64,000 bases of DNA from Gillisia hiemivivida (GCF_007997295.1 NZ_VORY01000003.1:62001-126000); one strand, 5' to 3'; counted from the first letter of the stretch, positions 44,817 through 54,576 are shown. Numbers and translations: made by a program. The notes: a model not told the origin generated them from the letters alone.

Positions 44817-46730
44817 ATGCTTAACATTCATAATTTATCTATTTCATTTGGAGGCGAGAGTTTATTTGATGAAATTACCTTTAGACTTGGCGCCGGAGAT
44901 CGCGTAGGACTTATTGGTAAGAACGGGGCGGGAAAGTCTACAATGCTTAAAATCCTTTCTGGGGAACAAGAGGCAGATACAGGGCAAATAGCTAAAGACA
45001 AGGAACTTAAAATAGGTTTCTTAAAACAGGATATAGATTTTATTCAAGGTCGTACAGTGATCGAAGAGGCGCAACAGGCGTTTGTGGAGATCAAAGCGAT
45101 GGAGAAGAAGATAGACTTTATCAATGAGCAATTAGCTACCAGAACCGATTACGAGAGTGACGAATACACTCAAATAATCCAAGATCTTAGTGAGATTACT
45201 CATCAATATGAAATTATTGGTGGATATAATTACCAGGGAGAAACTGAAAAAGTACTTGTTGGACTTGGTTTTGAGCGTGATAAATTCGACAAACTTACCG
45301 ATACTTTTTCTGGAGGTTGGAGAATGCGTATAGAATTGGCTAAGCTTTTGCTACAGAGCAATGACATTTTATTGCTGGATGAGCCAACTAACCACTTGGA
45401 TATAGAATCTATTATCTGGTTGGAATCTTTCTTAACCAATTATCCTGGGTGTGTGATCATTGTATCTCACGATAAGATGTTCTTAGATAATGTTACCAAT
45501 AGAACTATTGAGATCTCTCTAGGGAAGATCTACGATTATAAAAAACCATATTCGGAATATTTAGTTTTACGTCAGGAATTGAGAGAGCAACAATTAGCTT
45601 CTCAAAAAAACCAGGCAAAACAAATTGAACAAACCGAAAAATTGATTGAAAAATTCCGTGCTAAAGCTTCCAAGGCATCTATGGCACAATCCTTAATCAA
45701 GAAGTTAGATAAGGTAGATAGAATAGAGGTAGATGAAGATGATAATGCCGTAATGAATTTACGTTTTCCTATCTCTTTGCAGCCAGGGAAAATTGTAATA
45801 GAGACGGAAGAGGTTGGGAAAGCATACGGAGAGGTGCAAATATTAGAGGATATAGACCTTCTGATAGAAAGAGGCAGTAAGATCGCTTTTGTTGGACAAA
45901 ACGGACAAGGTAAAACCACACTGGCTAAAGTAATAGTTGGAGAGATTGGGCATACCGGTAAACTGAAACTTGGACATAACGTACAGTTAGGGTATTTCGC
46001 GCAGAATCAGGCAGACGAGTTGGATGGTGAAAAGACGGTGCTGGACACGATGATAGACGCCGCTACAGAGTCTACTAGAAGTAAAGTAAGAGATATGTTA
46101 GGCTCGTTCCTGTTTAGAGGAGACGAGGTAAGTAAGAAGGTTAAAGTTCTATCTGGTGGAGAAAGAAATAGATTGGCACTATGTAAATTATTGCTTCAGC
46201 CATTTAATGTGCTTATTATGGATGAGCCAACCAACCACTTAGATATCAAATCTAAAAATGTTTTAAAAGAAGCGTTAAAAAGTTTTGAAGGAACCCTTAT
46301 AATTGTTTCTCACGATAGAGATTTCCTTCAAAATTTAACACATTCTGTTTATGAGTTCAAGGATAAAAAGATTAGAGAATATTTAGGAGATATAGATTTT
46401 TATCTGGATCAGCGTAATGTTGAAAACATGCGTGCTATCGAAAAAAGAGATAAAGTTCAGAAAGAAGTATCTAATAATTCCAATTCTAAGCAATCTTATA
46501 ATGATCAGAAAAAGTTTAAATCTCTTCAGAATAAACTAAGCAATACCGAAGCTAAAATAGGTAAGCTGGAAAAGGAATTAAAGGTGAAGGATGAGGAAAT
46601 GGCTACAAATTATAAAGCCGCTGTCGCTAAGCCTCATTTTCTTGAAAATTATAAGAAGAAGAAAAAGGAAATAGAGCAATTAATGAAATCTTGGGAACAG
46701 TTACAAGAGGAGTTGGAGCTCATATCTTAA
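44817..46730 (+). CDS. ABC-F family ATPase (translation factor type)
   Basis: The 637-residue soluble protein has two ABC cassettes: Walker A GKNGAGKST and GQNGQGKTT, signatures SGGWRMRIELAKLLL and SGGERNRLALCKLLL, each followed by LLDEPTNHLDI or IMDEPTNHLDI. A linker joins them and a coiled-coil arm (about 545-637) ends the protein. No membrane domain, so it acts on the ribosome, as Uup-like ABC-F proteins do, and not in transport. Confidence 0.92.
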   Translation: MLNIHNLSISFGGESLFDEITFRLGAGDRVGLIGKNGAGKSTMLKILSGEQEADTGQIAKDKELKIGFLKQDIDFIQGRTVIEEAQQAFVEIKAMEKKIDFINEQLATRTDYESDEYTQIIQDLSEITHQYEIIGGYNYQGETEKVLVGLGFERDKFDKLTDTFSGGWRMRIELAKLLLQSNDILLLDEPTNHLDIESIIWLESFLTNYPGCVIIVSHDKMFLDNVTNRTIEISLGKIYDYKKPYSEYLVLRQELREQQLASQKNQAKQIEQTEKLIEKFRAKASKASMAQSLIKKLDKVDRIEVDEDDNAVMNLRFPISLQPGKIVIETEEVGKAYGEVQILEDIDLLIERGSKIAFVGQNGQGKTTLAKVIVGEIGHTGKLKLGHNVQLGYFAQNQADELDGEKTVLDTMIDAATESTRSKVRDMLGSFLFRGDEVSKKVKVLSGGERNRLALCKLLLQPFNVLIMDEPTNHLDIKSKNVLKEALKSFEGTLIIVSHDRDFLQNLTHSVYEFKDKKIREYLGDIDFYLDQRNVENMRAIEKRDKVQKEVSNNSNSKQSYNDQKKFKSLQNKLSNTEAKIGKLEKELKVKDEEMATNYKAAVAKPHFLENYKKKKKEIEQLMKSWEQLQEELELIS

Positions 46731-46785
46731 GCTTCTTATGATTGATCATCCGTGTTTATATTATTAGCTCAGGAAATTAAATGAT

Positions 46786-46968
46786 TTAATCCCTCATTGA
46801 GGGTTTAACCCGCCTGACCGGCTGGGCAGGTTCCCCGAGGCCTGCCCGAAACATTCAGGCGGGCTTGCCTCGAATTTTTAAAAGTATTTTCCTCCCGAAC
46901 CATCGGGACATACCTCGTGGGCCCGCCCGTACTGTTCGGGCGGGCCCACGAGGTTCTTGATTTATTTT
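46786..46968 (+). repeat. Interspersed downstream repeat, copy C (longest)
   Basis: It has the head TAATCCCTCATTGAGGGTTT, the middle CTCGAATTTTTAAAAGTATT and the tail CACGAGGTTCTTGATTTA seen in copies A, B and D. It also contains a perfect 17-bp hairpin (46913-46929 with 46937-46953, CCTCGTGGGCCCGCCCG and its complement, 7-nt loop), much more GC-rich than its surroundings. It lies 56 bp after the ABC-F stop. Confidence 0.8.
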
Positions 46969-47074
46969 GTCTGCCTGAGACCCGTAATAAAAAATTATCT
47001 ATCGGAGGTTTTGACATATGATTGTTCCTAGTAGGTTTATCTTCTTAAGAAATTCTTTTTTGCAAGTGTAGTAG

Positions 47075-47203
47075 TTCCACGGCGTAAAATTTTCGAAGCC
47101 TTGGAGAAAATTTAGCCGTGGAAGTACGGTTCTAATTATGCGGTAGCATAATTGGAAACACCTACAAAAAAGTGTCCTTTTTTTGGTTCGTTTTTTTGGA
47201 CAC
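47075..47203. other. Three consecutive hairpins in a long intergenic gap
   Basis: Hairpin 1: TTCCACGGC-g-TAAAATTTTC (47075-47094) with GAAAATTTAGCCGTGGAA (47106-47123), two bulges. Hairpin 2: AATTATGC-ggta-GCATAATT (47134-47153), perfect. Hairpin 3: GTGTCC (47172-47177) with GGACAC (47198-47203) around two T7 runs. No protein is visible here. It may be a small mobile repeat (MITE-like) or a structured RNA; I cannot decide from one copy. Confidence 0.5.
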
Positions 47204-47501
47204 GCAAAAAAATGAACAATCTTAAAAATTAAACAGATCTTTACAGACCAGAGGGAGTGTGTTCCAGATTCTTGGAATTACGTCAATGGTAGCACTTTAG
47301 CTATCACTCATGACAAACTAAAGTCGAAGGGTCAAAAAAACATTTCGATTTTAGCCTGCATTGAGCGAAGGGGAAATACTCGATTGACAATTAAAAATAT
47401 TAGTGGTGCATTAGAGGATTTCGACTTTTATGATAATTAAAAGGATTGTTAATTAAACGCTTTATACTTTTACCAGTCTAAGGTGTAATTAAAAGTCAAT
47501 A
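47204..47501. other. Gene-poor stretch before the RND efflux operon
   Basis: A 74-codon open frame without a usable early start codon runs from 47216 to its stop at 47440 (plus strand; includes SWNYVNGSTLAITHDKLKSK and ends EDFDFYDN). It may be a gene remnant. The stretch 47440-47501 should hold the RND operon promoter, where TACTTTTA at 47475-47482 is a weak match to a -7 box. Confidence 0.3.
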
Positions 47502-48632
47502 ATGCGTAAAATAATCCTTTCCATCCTAGGAGTTGTTCTTGTTATAGTTGCCATTTTTGTTGCCAAAGCAATTATAGAAAGCAATACTAAAGAGAGACCT
47601 CCTGCTAAAAAAGTAATTAAAACTGTTTATGTGCAAACGGTTAGCAATGGGACGGTTCCTATTGTGATTCCTGCAAATGGTACTGTTACTGCTTTACAAA
47701 GAACCTCCCTTTTTTCTGAAGTAGAGGGCATCTTTAGAAGTAGTTCCAAACCTTTTAGACCTGGTCAAGAATACTCGCGAGGACAAGTGCTCTTAAGAAT
47801 TGATGCTGCAGAATATGCGGCTAATGTGCGGGCTTCCAAAAGTGAGTTGTATAATAAGATCGCTGCAGTAATGCCAGATCTTCGGCTAGATTATCCAGAT
47901 GTCTATCCAAAATGGGAAACTTATTTAAATAACTTTGATGTTAATAAAAGTTTAGCTCCACTTCCAGAATCTTCTTCAGATCAAGAGAATTATTTTATTT
48001 CAGGACGAGGGATCGTTTCTGGGTATTATAATATCAAGAATCAAGAATCCAGACTTAATAAATTTACAATTGTAGCACCCTATAATGGAGTGCTTACAGA
48101 AGCAATCGTTACAGAGGGATCTTTGGTAAGACCTGGTCAAAAACTAGGAGAATTCATAGATCCTTCAGAATATGAATTAGAAGTTGCGGTAAGAAAATCC
48201 TTTAGTGATCTTTTGCAAGTAGGTGAGAAAGTTGCTCTTAAAAATCTTGAAGGAACTCAGCAGTTTCAGGGCGAAGTAAGCAGGGTAAACAGCAAGATAG
48301 ATGCGAACTCTCAAACAGTACAGGTCTTTATAAAGATCAAAGATGCTAAAGTTAAAGAGGGAATGTATCTGGAAGCTAATTTGGAAGCAAGAAACGTAGA
48401 AAATGCGCTATCCATAGCTAGAAATCTGTTGGTAGATCAAGATAAAGTGTATGTTGTAGAAAACAATACGCTGCAATTAACAGAGATAGATGCCGTACAT
48501 TTTTCATCTGAATCTGTTGTAATCACAGGCTTGGAGAATGGTGCGAAACTAATCTCAGCTCCGGTTCCTGGAGCCTTTGTAGGTATGCCAGTGGAAATAA
48601 GTGATAATTCTAGTCTAGTAAAAACCAACTAA
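47502..48632 (+). CDS. RND efflux periplasmic adaptor (HlyD/AcrA type)
   Basis: The 376-residue protein has an N-terminal membrane anchor (about 3-26), a beta-barrel/lipoyl half starting VQTVSNGTVPIVIPANGTVT, a short hairpin region, and the return lipoyl half FTIVAPYNGVLTEAIVTEGS. It bridges the RND pump and TolC across the periplasm. It is 2 bp upstream of the pump gene. Confidence 0.92.
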   Translation: MRKIILSILGVVLVIVAIFVAKAIIESNTKERPPAKKVIKTVYVQTVSNGTVPIVIPANGTVTALQRTSLFSEVEGIFRSSSKPFRPGQEYSRGQVLLRIDAAEYAANVRASKSELYNKIAAVMPDLRLDYPDVYPKWETYLNNFDVNKSLAPLPESSSDQENYFISGRGIVSGYYNIKNQESRLNKFTIVAPYNGVLTEAIVTEGSLVRPGQKLGEFIDPSEYELEVAVRKSFSDLLQVGEKVALKNLEGTQQFQGEVSRVNSKIDANSQTVQVFIKIKDAKVKEGMYLEANLEARNVENALSIARNLLVDQDKVYVVENNTLQLTEIDAVHFSSESVVITGLENGAKLISAPVPGAFVGMPVEISDNSSLVKTN

Positions 48633-48634
48633 TT

Positions 48635-51600
48635 GTGAGAAAGATAATTAGTTATTTTATAAAGTATGAGGTTGCGGTAAATGTTTTGATCTTCGCTTTC
48701 GTCATCTTTGGATTGATTGGGGTATTTAATATGAAGTCTTCCTTTTTTCCTTTGGTAGACTCTAGGATCATAACTATAAATGTTGCTTATCCAGGGTCTT
48801 CTCCAGAAGAGATAGAAGAAGGAATTATCCTTAAGATAGAAGATAATTTAAAAGGCTTGGTAGGGATAGACCGAGTAACCTCTACTGCCAGAGAAAGTGG
48901 TGGATCTATCACTGTAGAAATTGAAAAAGGGGAAAACATTGATGCACTTCTAGCCGAAGTTAAAAATGCAGTAGATAGAGTGCCGAATTTCCCCACTGGA
49001 ATGGAGCCTTTGGTAGTTGCAAAACAAGAACAAGTAAGGTCAACTATCAGTTTTGCCGTTAGTGGAGAAAATATTCCTCTCGCAACTTTGAAAGAGATTA
49101 GTCAGCAAATAGAAAATGATCTTCGGGCGATAGACGGAATTTCTCAAATTACTATTTCAGGATTTCCTCAGGAAGAAATAGAAATTGCGGTAAGTCAGGA
49201 TGATCTTTTGGCTTATAATCTTTCTTTTGAAGAAGTGGCCGCAACTGTCGCCAATGCTAACATACTTACTACAGGAGGAACTATAAAGACCAATGCAGAG
49301 GATTATCTAATACGAGCTAATAATCGTTCTTATTACGGAGATGCATTAAACGATCTTGTGGTAAGAGCTAGTCCTTCTGGACAAACAGTTCGTTTGGGTG
49401 ATATCGCAGAAATCAGGGATCGTTTTTCTGAAACACCTAATGCTTCCTATTTTAACGGAAACAATTCAGTAAATATCCAAATAAGCAATACGAACAGCGA
49501 AGATCTAGTGTCTACTGCAGAGAATGTTCGTGAATATGTTGAAGATTTTAATGAGAAGAATACCAATGTTAGGCTAGATGTAGTAAGTGATTCCTCAATT
49601 ACTCTGGATCAGCGAACCATGCTGTTATTAGAAAATGGCTTTATAGGGATTTTATTAGTGCTCTTCTTTTTGTCCTTTTTTCTAAATACCAGATTAGCTT
49701 TTTGGGTAGCTTTTGGATTGCCGGTGGCATTTTTAGGAATGTTCATTTTTGCTCAACAATTTGGAGTTACCATAAATGTGTTGTCTCTATTTGGAATGAT
49801 CATAGTGATCGGGATTTTAGTGGATGATGGAATAGTTATTTCAGAAAACATCTACCAGCATTACGAAATGGGTAAATCTCCCGTAAAAGCTGCTATAGAT
49901 GGAACAATGGAGGTAGTGCCTCCAATTATTTCAGCAATTTTAACTACTATCCTTGCCTTTGGTACTTTCTTATTTCTGGATAGCAGGATTGGAGAGTATT
50001 TCGCAGAGGTCTCAACGGTAGTTATATTAACCTTAGCGGTTTCCTTGGTGGAAGCTTTAATTATTTTGCCTGCTCATATTGCACATTCCAAGGCTTTAAA
50101 AAGAGATCCAGAAAACGGAACCGAGGAGAAAAAGGGAATGGCCAAAGTTTTTGATAAGCTAAGGGGATTCAATAGAACTGGTGATAAAATAATGACTTAT
50201 TTAAGAGATAGGATCTATAGTCCTGTTCTAAAATTTGTTTTACACCAACAGGTATTAAGTTTTTCTGTTTTATTGGTATTCCTTATTCTTACAATAGGAG
50301 CCATTGGTGGTGGTTGGATAAGGGTTACCCTATTTCCAAGTATTGCCAGTGATCAAGTTTCTATAGATCTTTTAATGGCAGAGGGAACTAATCCTGCTAA
50401 AACAGATTCTATAATCAGTATGGTAGAAGCGGCTGCATGGAGAGTAAATAAGGATTATTCTGAAAAGCAAACTGGTAAGAAACAGGTGGTAGAAAATATA
50501 ATAAAGAGAGTTGGACCTGGAAATAATAAGGCTTCTTTACAAGTAAATCTATTGCCAGGAGAAGAGCGTGATTTTGGATCACCAGAAATTACCAACTCAA
50601 TTAGAGAGGAAGTTGGGCCGGTGTTTGGTGTGGAAAGTCTCACGTTTGGTTCTGGAGGAAATTTTGGTGGAAGTCCGGTTTCGGTATCATTACTTGGAAA
50701 TAATATTTCTGAATTGGAAGCCGCTAAGGAAGAGCTTAAAATCATCTTAGAAAATAACTCCTTGCTGAAGGATGTTACAGATAGCGATCCAAAAGGTATA
50801 AAGGAAATAGATATTAAACTGAAGGATAACGCGTACGCATTGGGATTAGATCTTAACAATGTGATGAGGCAGATTAGAAACGCATTCTTTGGTGCTCAAG
50901 CACAGCGTTTCCAACGTGGGCAAGATGAAATTAAGGTTTGGGTTCGCTACGATCTGGAAGCAAGATCGTCTATCACCCAGTTAGATGACTATAGATTGAT
51001 TACTCCTTCTGGAAATCGTGTTCCATTCAGGGAAATAGCGACTTATGAAATTGTTCGAGGAACCGAATCTATAAGTCACTTAGATGGGAAAAGAGAGATT
51101 CGTGTAAGTGCCGATATGGAAGATCCCAACGGGTCTGCTACAGATATTTTGCAGGATATTCAGGATAACATAATGCCAGACCTTCTTGCACAATACCCAT
51201 CTTTATCTGTTTCTTATGAAGGACAGAATCGGGAAGCTGGTAAACTAAGTAGTTCTGCAAATAAAGTACTACCAATTGTATTATTTCTTATTTATGCAAC
51301 TATTGCATTTACTTTCAGAAGTTACAGTCAGCCTTTATTATTGATGCTTATGATCCCTTTTAGTATAATTGGAATAGCATGGGGACACTGGATACACGGT
51401 TTTCCAATAAACGTGCTTTCGGCTTTGGGTATTATAGCTCTCATCGGGATCATGGTGAACGATGGCTTGGTCTTTATTGGTAAATTCAACAGCTTTTTGG
51501 TAGAAGGAATGAAGTTTGAAAAGGCGCTTTATGAAGCCGGACGTTCTAGATTTCGAGCCATATTTTTAACTTCAATAACTACTATTGCAGGATTAGCTCC

Positions 51601-51838
51601 CTTAATTTTCGAAAAGAGCAGGCAAGCACAGTTCTTAAAACCTATGGCAATTTCTATTGCTTACGGAATTGGAATTGCAACTGTACTTACATTGCTTTTA
51701 CTACCCTTATTTATTTCCATAAGTAATAATATCAAAGTGGGTAGTATTTGGTTGGCTACTGGTAAAAAAGTTGATAATGAACAAGTTGAAAGAGCTATTA
51801 AAGAACAAAAAGAAAAAGAAGTTCATGAAGCACATTAA
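48635..51838 (+). CDS. RND efflux transporter permease (AcrB-like)
   Basis: The 1067-residue proton-driven pump has twelve membrane helices and two large periplasmic loops. Motifs include NVAYPGSSPEEIEEGI near residue 50, IVIGILVDDGIVISENIYQH in helix 4 with the paired Asp of the proton path, and IALIGIMVNDGLVFIGKFN in helix 10. The start is GTG at 48635, 2 bp after the adaptor stop; no ATG fits. Substrate unknown. The 3' end overlaps tolC by 14 bp. Confidence 0.93.
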   Translation: MRKIISYFIKYEVAVNVLIFAFVIFGLIGVFNMKSSFFPLVDSRIITINVAYPGSSPEEIEEGIILKIEDNLKGLVGIDRVTSTARESGGSITVEIEKGENIDALLAEVKNAVDRVPNFPTGMEPLVVAKQEQVRSTISFAVSGENIPLATLKEISQQIENDLRAIDGISQITISGFPQEEIEIAVSQDDLLAYNLSFEEVAATVANANILTTGGTIKTNAEDYLIRANNRSYYGDALNDLVVRASPSGQTVRLGDIAEIRDRFSETPNASYFNGNNSVNIQISNTNSEDLVSTAENVREYVEDFNEKNTNVRLDVVSDSSITLDQRTMLLLENGFIGILLVLFFLSFFLNTRLAFWVAFGLPVAFLGMFIFAQQFGVTINVLSLFGMIIVIGILVDDGIVISENIYQHYEMGKSPVKAAIDGTMEVVPPIISAILTTILAFGTFLFLDSRIGEYFAEVSTVVILTLAVSLVEALIILPAHIAHSKALKRDPENGTEEKKGMAKVFDKLRGFNRTGDKIMTYLRDRIYSPVLKFVLHQQVLSFSVLLVFLILTIGAIGGGWIRVTLFPSIASDQVSIDLLMAEGTNPAKTDSIISMVEAAAWRVNKDYSEKQTGKKQVVENIIKRVGPGNNKASLQVNLLPGEERDFGSPEITNSIREEVGPVFGVESLTFGSGGNFGGSPVSVSLLGNNISELEAAKEELKIILENNSLLKDVTDSDPKGIKEIDIKLKDNAYALGLDLNNVMRQIRNAFFGAQAQRFQRGQDEIKVWVRYDLEARSSITQLDDYRLITPSGNRVPFREIATYEIVRGTESISHLDGKREIRVSADMEDPNGSATDILQDIQDNIMPDLLAQYPSLSVSYEGQNREAGKLSSSANKVLPIVLFLIYATIAFTFRSYSQPLLLMLMIPFSIIGIAWGHWIHGFPINVLSALGIIALIGIMVNDGLVFIGKFNSFLVEGMKFEKALYEAGRSRFRAIFLTSITTIAGLAPLIFEKSRQAQFLKPMAISIAYGIGIATVLTLLLLPLFISISNNIKVGSIWLATGKKVDNEQVERAIKEQKEKEVHEAH

Positions 51839-53153
51839 TAATTCTCTATTATTCTTTTTGATCATTCTCTGCGGAAGAAGTTTTGGGCAAACCACAGTGC
51901 TTACCAAAGATGAAGCGATCACAAAAACTTTGAAAAGTAATTATGGGATTCAACGATCTCAAAATTTAATTGAAATAGCCGATAATAACCAGGGTATTTT
52001 AAATTCCGGATATCTACCTAGTTTAAGTGCAAACGCAGGAGCTAATTATAGTAATGAAAATATTGAAGCCCAATTTCAAGATGGGGAGCCTCGAATTTTA
52101 AATGGTGCCGAGACTAAACGCTATAATGCTTCCCTTAATTTAAATTATACCTTATTTGACGGTCTGGGAAGACTTTACAATTATAAGCAGTTGAAAGAGC
52201 AATACAAGTTAACCGAACTGGAGGCAAGGGAAACCATTGAGAATACCATTTTACAATTGCTCAGTGTTTATTTTGAAGTGGCTAGATTAACAGAGAATGT
52301 GACTGTTTTAAATGAAACCTTAGATATATCCAAACAGCGAATTACAAGAGCACAATACCAATTTGATTACGGGCAAACTTCAAGATTGGGAATATTGAAT
52401 GCTGAAGTAGATGTAAATAATGATAGCATTGCATTATTAAACACACAACAGCAGCTGGAAAACACCAAAAGAGACCTGCTTGTGATACTAAATGAACCGG
52501 AAACGGAACTTAGAGATGTAGCTATTGATACTACAATTAATTTTTTGTCTGAACTTGAGCTGGAAGATTTTATAAAGACTGCGAATTTGAATAACGTTAG
52601 CCTTTTGCAAGCAGAGAGTAACCTGTTAATATCAGATTACGACATCAAGGTTAGTAAGTCAGGATATCTTCCTAGCCTGGGCCTTACGGGTTCTTATGGT
52701 TGGAACAATAGCAATCTTCCATCTACGTCTTTTGTGCAAACAAATACTACAGATGGATACTCGGCAGGATTAAATTTAAGCTGGAGTCTTTTTGACGGAG
52801 GAAGAACGATTACCAATATTAAAAACGCTGAAATTAGGCTAGAGAATCAGCAGTATTTAAAAGAGCAGGTAATTTTAGAGGTGCAGCGGGATATAGCAAA
52901 CTCTTGGGGGAATTACCAAAACAAGCGATATATTTATGAAGTCCAGGAGAAGAACGTATTAACAAATGAAGATAATTTTAATAGATCTCAAGAGCAATTC
53001 AAACTTGGGCAAATATCTTCTATAGAATTCCGTCAGGCTCAAATTAATTTGCTCAATGCAAAAACAAATAAGAACTTAGCTAAATATGATGCTAAATTTG
53101 CTGAGCTTCAGGTATTACAATTAACCGGGCAGCTTTTAAATTTAGAATTTTAA
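51825..53153 (+). CDS. TolC family outer membrane efflux protein
   Basis: The 442-residue protein has a signal peptide (MKHINNSLLFFLIILCGRSFGQ) starting at ATG 51825, inside the last 14 bp of the pump gene; the frame extends 18 codons upstream, but that part is a Lys-rich stretch with no signal character. It shows the two-fold TolC repeat (SLNLNYTLFDGLGRLYNYK and GLNLSWSLFDGGRTITNIK). It completes the tripartite efflux operon. Its TAA stop forms the first bases of repeat copy D. Confidence 0.92.
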   Translation: MKHINNSLLFFLIILCGRSFGQTTVLTKDEAITKTLKSNYGIQRSQNLIEIADNNQGILNSGYLPSLSANAGANYSNENIEAQFQDGEPRILNGAETKRYNASLNLNYTLFDGLGRLYNYKQLKEQYKLTELEARETIENTILQLLSVYFEVARLTENVTVLNETLDISKQRITRAQYQFDYGQTSRLGILNAEVDVNNDSIALLNTQQQLENTKRDLLVILNEPETELRDVAIDTTINFLSELELEDFIKTANLNNVSLLQAESNLLISDYDIKVSKSGYLPSLGLTGSYGWNNSNLPSTSFVQTNTTDGYSAGLNLSWSLFDGGRTITNIKNAEIRLENQQYLKEQVILEVQRDIANSWGNYQNKRYIYEVQEKNVLTNEDNFNRSQEQFKLGQISSIEFRQAQINLLNAKTNKNLAKYDAKFAELQVLQLTGQLLNLEF

Positions 53154-53287
53154 TCCATCATTGGGTTTAATTACTCGTCTAAATAGCTTCTGGGATGCCT
53201 CGAAATTTTAAAATTATTTTCTAAATCCTTAGCTCGTGGACCTGTCCGTATTTCGGGCGGGCTTACCCCGAGTTTCTTGATTTTATA
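53151..53287 (+). repeat. Interspersed downstream repeat, copy D
   Basis: It begins TAATCCATCATTGGGTTTAA, where TAA is the tolC stop, then CCTCGAAATTTTAAAATTAT, CTCGTGGACC and the tail CCCCGAGTTTCTTGATTTTA. Orientation and position behind a plus-strand gene agree with copies A-C. The next 250 bp up to 53537 show no gene; TTGTCG-ga-CGACAA at 53491-53504 is a small perfect inverted repeat 34 bp before the CPXCG gene. Confidence 0.7.
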
Positions 53288-53537
53288 ATAATATTGTCCG
53301 ATAAAAAAAATCAGGATTTCGGTGAGGCTAGAAGTAATGCGGATTGAGACTGTTTTCAATGTTTAGGAGCTTGCTATTGGAACACAGAATTATTTTTTCC
53401 TTTTTGAAAAATCTATACATATTAAGATGTTAGTTTTCAATTAGTTAGGTCTTACGTCTTAAATCTAGCAGCGCAGCGATCTTATATCTTTTGTCGGACG
53501 ACAATGATTTTATAACTTTTAATTAAAATATTTTTAT

Positions 53538-53720
53538 ATGCTAGAGCACGAATTTCAATGTCCGTATTGCTGGGAGAGCATAACCATGTTATTAGATACT
53601 TCTGTAGCTCAGCAAACTTATGTGGAAGATTGTGAAATATGTTGCAACCCTATTGAGATACAAGTTGTTTTTGAAAATAATGAATTACATGCCTTTGAAG
53701 CAAATGATATAGAGCAATAG
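53538..53720 (+). CDS. CPXCG-motif cysteine-rich zinc-ribbon protein
   Basis: The 60-residue protein has FQCPYCWES (C8, C11) and DCEICCNP (C32, C35, C36), the two knuckles of the CPXCG zinc-ribbon family, at the usual length. Function unknown. It is small and stands alone in front of the SpoIIAA-like pair. Confidence 0.85.
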   Translation: MLEHEFQCPYCWESITMLLDTSVAQQTYVEDCEICCNPIEIQVVFENNELHAFEANDIEQ

Positions 53721-53801
53721 TTAAAAATTACCAAATATTAATGAATATTCAATTAAATAGTTAAATTTATAATTATTAGTAATATTTATTCATTTTCTAT
53801 T

Positions 53802-54155
53802 ATGATCTCCACTTTCGAACTTGGAAATAATGTTGTAGGGCTTATAATAAATAGGGATATTGAAAAGGGAAACCTTGAAGAGGTTCATAAAATTATTTTA
53901 AAAAGAATTTCTGAATCCGGAAAAATCAATATTTTTTGTGAAATCGCTCAGGACAAAAATGTCGCTTTTAAGTGCCTTATGGAAGAATTGAGTTTCAGAC
54001 ATGACAATTCTAATAACATAGATAAATTAGCGATAGTTACGGATCTTTCCTGGTTAAGGGGAGTGATGAATATAAATGATTTTATGGTTCATACCGAAAT
54101 TCGTTCATTCGAAATAAAAGATCGTCTCGAAGCCATACAGTGGATTTCTGACTAA
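53802..54155 (+). CDS. SpoIIAA-like (STAS/SEC14 superfamily) protein, copy 1
   Basis: The 117-residue cytosolic protein starts MISTFELGNNVVGLIINRDI and has KINIFCEIAQD, DKLAIVTDLSWLRGVM and the final EAIQWISD, matching the SpoIIAA-like family (DUF3478 type). Members are thought to bind small hydrophobic ligands or act as anti-anti-sigma-like modules, but this is not proven. A paralog follows 21 bp later. Confidence 0.85.
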   Translation: MISTFELGNNVVGLIINRDIEKGNLEEVHKIILKRISESGKINIFCEIAQDKNVAFKCLMEELSFRHDNSNNIDKLAIVTDLSWLRGVMNINDFMVHTEIRSFEIKDRLEAIQWISD

Positions 54156-54176
54156 TTAATTTTTAAATCAATTAAA

Positions 54177-54530
54177 ATGATCTCAACTTTTGAGTTTGCA
54201 GATAACGTTGCTGGAATTTTAATAAAAGAAGATCTCACCTCAGAGATCATGGAACAGGTACATCAATTAATCTTGGAGCAAGTAAATTTTGATGAAAAGA
54301 TCAATTTATACGTTGAAATAGAGGATGGATTGCATGTTTCTATGCCGGCTTTCTTTAAAGATGTGACTTTTAAATTCAAGAATTCGGCAAAATTTAATAA
54401 GATCGCCGTCGTAACCAATCTCGATTGGTTTCAGAATATGATGGAAATCAAAGACTTGCTTATGGAAGCAGATGTGAAGAGCTTTACGATCGAGAACAGG
54501 CTAAAAGCGATAAGTTGGATTGCTGAATAA
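54177..54530 (+). CDS. SpoIIAA-like (STAS/SEC14 superfamily) protein, copy 2
   Basis: The 117-residue paralog has exactly the same length as copy 1 and parallel features: MISTFEFADNVAGILIKEDL, KINLYVEIEDG, NKIAVVTNLDWFQNMM and KAISWIAE at the end. The conserved Trp in the [DN]-L-[SD]-W and W-I-[SA] motifs is kept in both. The two genes are a tandem duplication that has diverged, so they may form a heterodimer (inference). Confidence 0.85.
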   Translation: MISTFEFADNVAGILIKEDLTSEIMEQVHQLILEQVNFDEKINLYVEIEDGLHVSMPAFFKDVTFKFKNSAKFNKIAVVTNLDWFQNMMEIKDLLMEADVKSFTIENRLKAISWIAE

Positions 54531-54545
54531 TTTTTTTAAAAAACC

Positions 54546-54576
54546 TTTGCAGAAGTAGAAAAGCGTTGTATATTTG
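54546..54576 (+). promoter_or_regulatory. Promoter of the initiator tRNA gene
   Basis: TTTG (54546-54549), a 19-bp spacer and TATATTTG (54569-54576) match the Bacteroidetes consensus exactly. The -7 box ends 78 bp before the mature tRNA 5' end, so a leader of about 70 nt must be removed. Confidence 0.8.

Noticed and set aside
46805-47017. Minus-strand open frame of 70 codons downstream of the ABC-F gene
   Set aside because: It is a translation of repeat copy C with its GC-rich palindromes; no coding signal of its own.
51771-51824. 18 extra N-terminal codons of the TolC gene
   Set aside because: The stretch is Lys-rich, lies inside the pump gene, and would place a charged segment before the signal peptide.
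53171-53359. Minus-strand open frame of 62 codons after tolC
   Set aside because: It runs through repeat copy D and low-complexity DNA and has no recognisable protein features.
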